From contig MHHA01000025.1 in the NCBI GenBank assembly GCA_001805845.1, positions 1-7,175 of the forward strand: DNA of 7,175 nucleotides, read 5' to 3'. Both the position numbers and the translations under genes were made by a program. Below the pieces are notes generated by a model. It made no database searches and was not told where the DNA came from. It saw only the letters and a program-made list of their open reading frames with translations. The stretch is from Omnitrophica WOR_2 bacterium RIFCSPLOWO2_12_FULL_46_30. GTDB taxonomy: Bacteria > Omnitrophota > Gorgyraeia > Gygaellales > UBA12090. Of the stretch, positions 1-5,490 are shown piece by piece; position 1 is the first letter of the stretch, and every line of letters starts with the position of its first letter.

Positions 1-1
1 C

Positions 2-514
2 GAGAAGATGGCGCGTTCAGTTAAAGACAATGCCGGTATTTATTTTGTGCCGGCTTTTGTGGGCCTGGGCGCGCCTTACTGGGACCAGAATGCCCGGGGC
101 GCTATTTTTGGAATTACCAGAGGCATAAAGGCGAATCATCTGGTGAGGGCAGCGCTTGAGGCAATGTGCTATCAGACTAAAGACGTCCTGGCTGCGATGC
201 AAAAAGATTCGGGTTTAAAGCTCAAGAGTTTAAAAGTTGACGGCGGCGCAGTGAGGAATAATTTTCTCTGCCAATTTCAGGCAGATATCCTGGGGATAGA
301 GGTTGTCAGGCCAAAGGTTATTGAAACTACCTCCTTAGGCGCTGGCTATTTGGCAGGGCTGGCAATAGGATATTGGAAAGATACGGATGAAATAAAAAAA
401 TGCTGGCAGAAAGATAGGGTATTCAGCCCCGGGATGTCCCGTAAAACTGCTCTAAGGTTTTATCAGGGATGGCTTGATGCGGTCAAAAGAACCCTCTCTG
501 ACTTAACAAGATGA
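2..514 (+). CDS. glpK: Glycerol kinase, C-terminal part (5' end outside the window)
   Basis: ATP-dependent phosphorylation of glycerol to sn-glycerol-3-phosphate in the cytoplasm. The reading frame is open to the left edge, so the ATG at position 8 is an internal methionine and not the start. About 170 of the usual ~500 residues are present. They cover the C-terminal actin-like (FGGY_C) domain. The stretch VPAFVGLGAPYWD near the left edge is characteristic of glycerol kinases, followed by ARGAIFGITRG, the helix HLVRAALEAMCYQT, the nucleotide-site segment VDGGAVRNNFLCQFQAD, and ETTSLGAGYLAGLA. The C-terminus RFYQGWLDAVKRT matches the family end, so the 3' end is intact. A 41-bp gap separates it from the dehydrogenase gene, whose substrate it makes, which supports the glycerol assignment over other FGGY sugar kinases. 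Confidence in the family is very high. Confidence 0.96.
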   Translation, partial: EKMARSVKDNAGIYFVPAFVGLGAPYWDQNARGAIFGITRGIKANHLVRAALEAMCYQTKDVLAAMQKDSGLKLKSLKVDGGAVRNNFLCQFQADILGIEVVRPKVIETTSLGAGYLAGLAIGYWKDTDEIKKCWQKDRVFSPGMSRKTALRFYQGWLDAVKRTLSDLTR

Positions 515-555
515 GCGGCTTCTCTAAGTGATATGAGTAACAATAAATCATTTGT

Positions 556-2004
556 ATGAATTCATATGATGTTGCGATAATCGGCGCAGGAGCAGCAGGG
601 GCTTCTATTGCCAGGGAGCTTTCGCGCTATAAACTCAATATCGCTGTGCTTGAGAAGGAAGCTGAGTGCGGTTTTGGGGTTTCCAAATCAAACAGCGGCA
701 TAATCCATCCGGGGACGCAAAATCCGCCAAATTCACTCAAGGGTAGATTATGCGTTCAGGGAAATATTTTAACCCGAAGCATTGCTAAGGAATTGGGGGT
801 TGATTTTCAGGAAGCAGGAGAGCTAATAGTTATTTTTGATGAACGGGATCTGCCCAGGCTTTTAGAGTTAAAAAGGGAAGCCGAGGCCTTAGCCGTTCCT
901 GAGTTAAGGATAGTTGACCGCGGATGGCTAAAAGAAAATGAGCCTAACCTTTCTCCTGAGGCGCGCCTTGCGCTTTATGCCCCTACTGCCGGCATCATCA
1001 GCCCCTACCGGCTGGTCTATGCCCTTTGTGAAAATGCGGTGCGAAACGGCGTGGAAATTCATACTCAAGCAAAAGTGGAAAACATTATATCGCTTTCGCC
1101 TGCCCGGGAATTGAACGCCCGTTTTGAAATAGTAACCTTAAAAGGAACTTTCAGGGCAAGCTATGTTATTAATGCCGCAGGTCTTTACGCAGACGATCTT
1201 TCCCGAATGGCAGGAATTGATGATTTTACGATAAGGCCGCGTAAGGGTGAAGAATTTATTCTGGATAAGAAAAAACAAAACCTAACCCGGCATCTGCTCT
1301 TCCCTTTGCCCTCAAAGACATCAAAGGGGATTTTGGTTATCAGGACCGCTGACGGGAATCCAATGGTTGGCCCTACTGCCGAGGATGCCAAAGACAAAGA
1401 TGACCTGTCTACAAGCGATGAGGGGTTAAAAAAGGTATTTTCATCGGTGAAAAGGTTAGTCCCGGCCATAGATGAAGCCGATATCATTGCCTATTTTGCC
1501 GGACTCAGGCCGGTTGCCGGAGAGGATTTTATCATCCGCTATGAAGACAAAGCGCCGGGATTCATCAATGTGGCAGGGATTCAGTCCCCGGGATTAACCG
1601 CTGCCCCGGCTATTGCCAGGATGGTCTGCGCTATGCTTAAGAAGAATGGATTGAATTTGAGAAAGAAAATTATCTTTCATAGCAAGCGCAAAAAACCAAT
1701 TCATTTGTTTAATATTCCTTTATCAAAAACCCAAAGGTTTATCCGCAAAGACGCAAGTTTTGGAGATATTGTCTGCCGGTGCGAGCTGGTCTCAGCCAGA
1801 GAAGTCAGCGATGCGATTGCTGGCGGCGCGCGGACTCTTGACGGGATAAAATTCCGGACCCGGGCTCAAGGAGGCAGGTGCCACGGCACTTTTTGCACCA
1901 CCAGGCTCATGAAAATACTCTCTCAAGAAACAAATACCCCCTTGACTGCCGTTAGCAAAAGAGGGCTGGGTTCGGAAATAGTGAAGGAAGAGAGGACACC
2001 TTAA
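556..2004 (+). CDS. glpA: FAD-dependent glycerol-3-phosphate dehydrogenase, GlpA-like, with C-terminal [2Fe-2S] BFD domain
   Basis: Predicted to oxidise sn-glycerol-3-phosphate to dihydroxyacetone phosphate. The N-terminus has the Rossmann FAD motif GAGAAG (residues 10-15), and VLEKE follows as the ribose-binding end of strand 2. SKSNSGIIHPG is the typical flavin-contact segment of the DAO superfamily seen in GlpA/GlpO and L-2-hydroxyglutarate oxidase. NAAGLYAD and GLRPVAGEDFII belong to the same fold. The C-terminal domain (about 400-470) has CRC (Cys407, Cys409) and GRCHGTFC (Cys442, Cys447). This C-x-C / C-x4-C pattern is that of the BFD-like [2Fe-2S] domain found in E. coli GlpA. At 482 residues it is shorter than E. 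coli GlpA (about 540). Position directly after glpK favours glycerol-3-phosphate over 2-hydroxyglutarate as substrate. No convincing Shine-Dalgarno precedes the ATG at 556, but an in-frame stop at 544-546 leaves no better upstream start. The stop codon overlaps the next start (TAATG). Confidence 0.88.
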   Translation: MNSYDVAIIGAGAAGASIARELSRYKLNIAVLEKEAECGFGVSKSNSGIIHPGTQNPPNSLKGRLCVQGNILTRSIAKELGVDFQEAGELIVIFDERDLPRLLELKREAEALAVPELRIVDRGWLKENEPNLSPEARLALYAPTAGIISPYRLVYALCENAVRNGVEIHTQAKVENIISLSPARELNARFEIVTLKGTFRASYVINAAGLYADDLSRMAGIDDFTIRPRKGEEFILDKKKQNLTRHLLFPLPSKTSKGILVIRTADGNPMVGPTAEDAKDKDDLSTSDEGLKKVFSSVKRLVPAIDEADIIAYFAGLRPVAGEDFIIRYEDKAPGFINVAGIQSPGLTAAPAIARMVCAMLKKNGLNLRKKIIFHSKRKKPIHLFNIPLSKTQRFIRKDASFGDIVCRCELVSAREVSDAIAGGARTLDGIKFRTRAQGGRCHGTFCTTRLMKILSQETNTPLTAVSKRGLGSEIVKEERTP

Positions 2005-3008
2005 TGCTGGAGAAAGATTTGGTTATAGTCGGAGGAGGGCCGGCAGGTATGGCGGCGGCTATTTCTGCTTATGAGAATGGAGTGAGCGATATCCTTTTAC
2101 TGGAAAGGGATCAGTATCTCGGCGGAATATTAAATCAATGTGTTCATACCAGCTTCGGAATCAGTTATTTTAAGGAGGTCTTGACCGGGCCGGAATACTC
2201 CGGCCGCTTTATTAACAAAGTCAAAGCTATAGACAAAATTGAAATCAGCCTGAAATCTTTTGCGGTTAATCTTACTAAAGATAAAATACTGACTTTTATA
2301 AAGCCCGGCCTGATTCAAAAGCTCAAAGCAAAAGCGCTGATTATGGCAACCGGCGCAAGGGAAAGGACCCGCGAGATGCTCCACATTCCAGGCGCAAGGC
2401 CGGCCGGGATATTTTCTGCCGGGCTTGCCCAGAAATTGATAAATATTGAAGGGCTCCTACCGGGCAAAGAAGTGGTTATCGCCGGCTCAGGCGATATCGG
2501 CTTGATTATGGCGCGGCGTTTTGTATTAGAAGGGGCAAAGGTTAAAGCAGTGATTGAGATTCAAAAACAGGCAAGGGGCCTGGTGCGGAATGTTGTCCAG
2601 TGTGTTGAGGATTTTGAAATACCATTTTATCTACAGCATAAGATTTCCAGAATTTATGGCAAGAATAGAGTTGAAAGAATTGACGTGGCCAGGGTGGATG
2701 AGAATTTTCAGGAAATAGCGGGAACAAAATTCCAATTAGAATGCGATACCCTTTTAATTTCCGTGGGCCTTATTCCGGAAAATGAGCTGATTGAGATGGC
2801 CCAGGCCAAGATGGATAAGAAAACCAATACTCCGGTATCAAATGAATTAAACAAAACTTCCATAGCCGGGCTTTTTGTCTGCGGGAATGCTTTTAGAATA
2901 TATGATTTGGTAGATTCGGTAACTAAGGACAGCGTCCTTGCCGGCCGGCAGGCGGCAGAGTATCTAATAAGAGGTTCAGGAAGGACTATCCCTGCAGGAT
3001 TAAAATGA
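2004..3008 (+). CDS. FAD/NAD(P)-dependent pyridine nucleotide-disulfide-type oxidoreductase in the GlpB position
   Basis: A 334-residue flavoprotein, probably the electron-transfer partner of the upstream dehydrogenase. It has two dinucleotide-binding motifs: GGGPAG (residues 10-15) for FAD, with LLLERD closing that half, and GSGDIG in the middle for NAD(P) or a second nucleotide. MATGARER is the conserved ATG segment, and LFVCGNAF...DLVDSV near the end is the C-terminal FAD-contact region. The segment LGGILNQCVHTSFG (Cys46, His48) followed by LTGPEYSGRF is typical of the subfamily found beside glpK/glpA and DUF1667 genes in anaerobes. It is not recognisably the classical GlpB of E. coli, so no symbol is given. 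AGAGGA at 1991-1996 lies 7 bases before the ATG and supports the start. It overlaps the upstream gene by 1 base and the downstream gene by 4, implying coupled translation. The physiological acceptor (NAD(P)+ or another carrier) is not known from the sequence. Confidence 0.85.
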   Translation: MLEKDLVIVGGGPAGMAAAISAYENGVSDILLLERDQYLGGILNQCVHTSFGISYFKEVLTGPEYSGRFINKVKAIDKIEISLKSFAVNLTKDKILTFIKPGLIQKLKAKALIMATGARERTREMLHIPGARPAGIFSAGLAQKLINIEGLLPGKEVVIAGSGDIGLIMARRFVLEGAKVKAVIEIQKQARGLVRNVVQCVEDFEIPFYLQHKISRIYGKNRVERIDVARVDENFQEIAGTKFQLECDTLLISVGLIPENELIEMAQAKMDKKTNTPVSNELNKTSIAGLFVCGNAFRIYDLVDSVTKDSVLAGRQAAEYLIRGSGRTIPAGLK

Positions 3009-3361
3009 ACAAAAATCTAACCTGTATAGAATGCCCTAAGAGTTGTGAGCTAATAGTTGATATTGAAAACTGCCGCGTGGTTAAAGTGAGCGGTAACCAA
3101 TGTAAGGCTGGTGAAAGCTATTGCCTTGCTGAAATTGAAAATCCAATGAGGGTCTTAACCTCTGCGGTTCTGGGTGAAGGTTTGGCTTTAAAAATGATTC
3201 CGGTGCGCACAGATAGGCCTCTGCCAAAGGCAAAACTTCTGGAGGCAATGGCAGAAATTAAGAAAATTAGAATAAATAAGCCGGTTAAGCCGGGAGATGT
3301 TATTGTTAATAATTTCCTGGGTTTAGGGGTGGATTTGATAGCGACAAGAGAGTGCTTATGA
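3005..3361 (+). CDS. DUF1667 family cysteine-rich protein of the glycerol-3-phosphate oxidation module
   Basis: A small protein of 118 residues, with no signal peptide or membrane segment. The N-terminal part has C-x2-C-x3-C (Cys7, Cys10, Cys14) and further cysteines at 23, 33 and 40, in the context CIECPKSCEL...GNQCKAGESYC. This spacing resembles the [4Fe-4S] N-terminal domain of molybdopterin oxidoreductases, so an Fe-S cluster is likely, but that is inference. The rest holds the family features NPMRVLTSAV, PVRTDRPLPKAKL and PVKPGDVIVNNFLGLGVDLIATR. DUF1667 genes typically follow an FAD-dependent glycerol-3-phosphate dehydrogenase and an NAD(P)/FAD oxidoreductase, exactly as here, so it probably acts as a small electron-transfer subunit. 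The start overlaps the previous stop (ATGA), with AGGA at 2996-2999 five bases upstream. Family assignment is firm; biochemical role is not established. Confidence 0.87.
   Translation: MNKNLTCIECPKSCELIVDIENCRVVKVSGNQCKAGESYCLAEIENPMRVLTSAVLGEGLALKMIPVRTDRPLPKAKLLEAMAEIKKIRINKPVKPGDVIVNNFLGLGVDLIATRECL
3346..3352 (+). promoter_or_regulatory. Ribosome binding site that decides the mnmA start
   Basis: AAGAGAG ends 5 bases before ATG 3358. The alternative in-frame GTG at 3352 lies inside this purine run and would have no Shine-Dalgarno at a usable distance. ATG 3358 also gives the standard MnmA beginning (MKTRVVVAMSGGVDSS). Confidence 0.6.
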
Positions 3362-4536
3362 AAACCCGGGTGGTAGTGGCGATGTCTGGTGGAGTAGATT
3401 CTTCAGTGGCGGCTGCGCTTTTAGAGCAGCAGGGCTATGAGGTTATCGGTATCACGATGTGCTTTGGTTTAAAAGAGTCGGACAAAAAAAGGCCTTCTTG
3501 CTGCGGGATTGAGGGGATTGAAGATGCCCGGCGGGTGGCGCATAAGTTAGGGATAAAACATTATGTCTTAAATTTTGATAAATTCCTGGAGGAGAAAGTC
3601 ATCCAGGATTTTATTCTTGAATATCTTTCCGGGAGAACCCCCAATCCCTGTATCCGCTGTAATCAGTATTTAAAGTTTGGTACGCTTTTAGCTAAGGCCA
3701 AAAGCCTGGGGGCAGAATATCTGGCTACCGGCCATTATTCCCGGATTGAATTTGATAAGAACAAGAAAATTTTCCGGCTTAAGAAGGCAAGAGATAAATT
3801 TAAAGACCAGAGTTATTTTTTATACCGCATAACCCAAAAGCAAATGGCGCGGAGCTTGATGCCATTAGGTAATTTGACTAAGGATAAAGTGCGAAAGTTA
3901 GCTTCGGATTTAGGTTTATCCGTCGCAGATAAGCCGGCAAGTCAGGAGATTTGTTTTATACCCGAGGCGGATTATCGTAACTTCCTTAAACACGAATTAA
4001 CGCGAATGTCCCGACAGAATCTCTTTAAGCTGAGTCGGGATCCCGACATCCGAAAAGATGATATAGGGTCGGGAAAGAACCGAATTTACACGAATATAAA
4101 TCCAGGGCAGATTCTGGATACAAAGGGGCAGGTGTTGGGCGAACATAAGGGAATTCCTTTTTATACCATTGGCCAGAGAGAAGGTTTAGGCATAGCTCTG
4201 GGGTATCCTGTATATGTAACTAAGATAGATGCCAGGAATAATACTATCATTGCGGGAAAAAAGGAAGAGGCGCTCTCTTACGGTTTAATCGCCGGCGATT
4301 TAAGTTTTACTCATAAAGCCATAAAAAGAGCAGTTGCCCTGAGTGTAAAAATAAGATATAATCACCAAGAAGTTTCCTCGCGGATTATTCCTTCAGGCAG
4401 AAATAGAGTCAAGGCCGTATTTTCTAAGCCGCAATTTGCCGTTACCCCGGGGCAATCAGCAGTTTTCTATAAGCAGCGGGAAGTCATCGGCGGAGGAATT
4501 ATTGAAAAAGGGTTGAACAATGCAGAAGCTCGTTGA
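3358..4536 (+). CDS. mnmA: tRNA-specific 2-thiouridylase MnmA, with an in-frame palindromic insertion
   Basis: Adds sulfur to C2 of the wobble uridine 34 in tRNAs for Lys, Glu and Gln, using ATP to adenylate the base. The N-terminal PP-loop motif SGGVDSS lies at residues 10-16. NPCIRCNQYLKFG (Cys98, Cys101) holds the first catalytic cysteine region, and ASQEICFIP supplies Cys199, matching the persulfide cysteine of E. coli MnmA in position. ATGHYSRI and KDQSYFLYR are family motifs. GQILDTKGQVLGEHKGIPFYTIGQREGLGI opens the central domain, and a C-terminal beta-barrel domain follows. The first-cysteine motif is C-x2-C rather than the D-x2-C of E. coli. The protein has 392 residues against the usual 350-370. 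The excess is an insertion between L210 and P249 whose core (residues 218-239) is encoded by a double palindrome. The insertion sits in a loop after Cys199, so the enzyme may well stay active. ATG 3358 forms an ATGA overlap with the previous stop. Confidence 0.95.
   Translation: MKTRVVVAMSGGVDSSVAAALLEQQGYEVIGITMCFGLKESDKKRPSCCGIEGIEDARRVAHKLGIKHYVLNFDKFLEEKVIQDFILEYLSGRTPNPCIRCNQYLKFGTLLAKAKSLGAEYLATGHYSRIEFDKNKKIFRLKKARDKFKDQSYFLYRITQKQMARSLMPLGNLTKDKVRKLASDLGLSVADKPASQEICFIPEADYRNFLKHELTRMSRQNLFKLSRDPDIRKDDIGSGKNRIYTNINPGQILDTKGQVLGEHKGIPFYTIGQREGLGIALGYPVYVTKIDARNNTIIAGKKEEALSYGLIAGDLSFTHKAIKRAVALSVKIRYNHQEVSSRIIPSGRNRVKAVFSKPQFAVTPGQSAVFYKQREVIGGGIIEKGLNNAEAR
4009..4074 (+). repeat. In-frame tandem palindromic element inside mnmA
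   Basis: Two inverted-repeat units lie directly back to back. In the first, TCCCGAC (4009-4015) pairs with GTCGGGA (4034-4040). In the second, TCCCGAC (4041-4047) pairs with GTCGGGA (4068-4074). All four 7-base arms are identical or exact complements, and the junction GTCGGGATCCCGAC (4034-4047) is a perfect 14-base palindrome. The inner sequences (18 and 20 bases) are unrelated. The total is 66 bases, exactly 22 codons, in phase with mnmA (residues 218-239, polar and charged). The encoded stretch has no counterpart in typical MnmA proteins as I recall them. It resembles intragenic palindromic repeat elements, such as those known in Rickettsia, but no named family is claimed. Confidence 0.75.
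4508..4512 (+). promoter_or_regulatory. Ribosome binding site for nadA within the mnmA 3' end
   Basis: AAGGG lies 7 bases before ATG 4520, inside the last codons of mnmA. It supports the nadA start and hence a real 17-base gene overlap, rather than a later start. Confidence 0.55.
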
Positions 4537-5425
4537 GGGGATCCAGAAATTAAAAAAGGAAAGAAAGGCTATTATCTTAGCCCATAATTATCAATTGCCC
4601 GAAGTGCAGGATATTGCGGATTATAGAGGAGATTCTCTGGAGTTAAGCCGTATTGCCGCAAAGGCGGATGCCAGGGTTATCGTCTTTTGCGGGGTGCACT
4701 TTATGGCTGAGACCGCCTCTATACTCTCGCCGGATAAAATCGTAATTATGCCGGATAAGAATGCCGGCTGCCCGATGGCGAATATGATTACTGCTTCCGA
4801 CCTGCGGGAATTAAAAGACCGGCATCCGAAAGCGGCAGTGGTGGCCTATGTAAACACCTCGGCAGAGGTAAAGGCAGAAGTGGATATCTGCTGTACCTCA
4901 ACCAATGCAGTGGCTGTGGTTTCCAGCTTTAAATACGCTGAGGAGATAATTTTCGTCCCGGATAAATACTTAGCTGATTTTGTCTCTAAGAGAACCGGCA
5001 GGCGCCTGATCGCCTGGGACGGTTATTGCCCGACCCACGTAAAGATTTTGCCCGAAGATATCATCCGCTCCATAAGGCAGCATCCCAGGGCAAAGGTCAT
5101 TGTGCATCCGGAATGCACCCCTGAGGTTATTGCTTTAGCTGATGAGGCGCTTTCAACCGGTAAAACCTGCGAGTATGTGAAAAAATCTGAGGCAAAAGAG
5201 TTTGTCATCGGCACCGAGGTAGGCTTAGTTTACCGCCTTCAGCAGGATAATCCGGGAAAGAAATTTTATCCTGCATCAGAGCTGGCGGTTTGCCCGAATA
5301 TGAAGCGCACCAATTTAGAAAAGGTCTTCTGGTCCCTGGAAGAGATGAAAGATGAGGTTATGGTCCCCGATGAAATCCGCAAAAAAGCCAGGAAGGCAAT
5401 AGATGCAATGTTAAGCATAGTATAG
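4520..5425 (+). CDS. nadA: Quinolinate synthase NadA
   Basis: Condenses iminoaspartate with dihydroxyacetone phosphate to quinolinate in de novo NAD synthesis, using an oxygen-sensitive [4Fe-4S] cluster in the cytoplasm. At 301 residues it has the compact length of the Thermotoga-type enzyme. The three cluster ligands are visible: Cys84 in KNAGCPMA, Cys170 in WDGYCPTHV and Cys258 in ELAVCPNMK. Each marks one of the three pseudo-symmetric domains. AHNYQ (21-25), FCGVHFMAETA (56-66), VAYVNTSAEVKA (108-119), HPEC (196-199), STGK and IGTE (230-233) are conserved substrate-site motifs. The start overlaps mnmA by 17 bases. NadB or an aspartate dehydrogenase and NadC, needed to make iminoaspartate and to use quinolinate, are not in the window. 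Its substrate dihydroxyacetone phosphate is the product of the dehydrogenase encoded upstream. The gene ends in TAG, followed by a 65-bp gap. Confidence 0.97.
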   Translation: MQKLVEGIQKLKKERKAIILAHNYQLPEVQDIADYRGDSLELSRIAAKADARVIVFCGVHFMAETASILSPDKIVIMPDKNAGCPMANMITASDLRELKDRHPKAAVVAYVNTSAEVKAEVDICCTSTNAVAVVSSFKYAEEIIFVPDKYLADFVSKRTGRRLIAWDGYCPTHVKILPEDIIRSIRQHPRAKVIVHPECTPEVIALADEALSTGKTCEYVKKSEAKEFVIGTEVGLVYRLQQDNPGKKFYPASELAVCPNMKRTNLEKVFWSLEEMKDEVMVPDEIRKKARKAIDAMLSIV

Positions 5426-5477
5426 TCATAATCTATCAGCGGCAGGGAGAGGTTTAGGGCGCTATCTAAGTATAAAG

Positions 5478-5483
5478 AAAGGG
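5478..5483 (+). promoter_or_regulatory. Ribosome binding site before the substrate-binding protein gene
   Basis: AAAGGG lies 7 bases before ATG 5491 and fixes that start. In the remaining gap (5426-5477) I see no clear terminator hairpin with a T run. TATAAA at 5471-5476 could be a -10 element, but no -35 is found at the right distance, so no promoter is called. Confidence 0.55.
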
Positions 5484-5490
5484 CTAAAAG

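Noticed and set aside
533..559. Eight-codon leader reading frame starting at ATG 533 and ending over the glpA start.
   Set aside because: It is too short to judge, has only a weak upstream purine stretch, and no regulatory codon pattern.
2171..2179. Full-length Shine-Dalgarno match TAAGGAGGT inside the oxidoreductase gene, suggesting an internal start.
   Set aside because: It encodes the conserved FKEVL stretch. The only nearby start-like codon (TTG 2181) is too close, and no ATG or GTG lies at a usable distance.
2188..2205. Perfect hairpin GGCCGGA-ATAC-TCCGGCC inside the GlpB-position oxidoreductase gene.
   Set aside because: It encodes the conserved family segment TGPEYSGR and has no T run, so it is best explained by codon choice rather than a terminator or element.
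2939..2950. Palindrome TGCCGGCCGGCA near the end of the oxidoreductase gene.
   Set aside because: It is a GC-rich coding stretch for Leu-Ala-Gly-Arg-Gln in a conserved region, with no second copy seen in the window.
3352..3357. GTG at 3352 as mnmA start, two codons upstream of ATG 3358.
   Set aside because: It would overlap the Shine-Dalgarno itself, while ATG 3358 has good spacing and forms the ATGA overlap typical of this gene series.
3990..4095. The 8-base direct repeat ACACGAAT at 3990-3997 and 4088-4095 flanks the mnmA palindromes like a target-site duplication.
   Set aside because: The copies are 98 bases apart, not a multiple of three, so simple insertion with this duplication would break the mnmA frame. 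The repeat is short and may be chance. It is only a lead for defining the element ends.
5426..5490. Possible promoter (TATAAA at 5471) or terminator between nadA and the binding-protein gene.
   Set aside because: No -35 element at the proper spacing and no stem-loop with T run are visible, so neither can be supported by eye.
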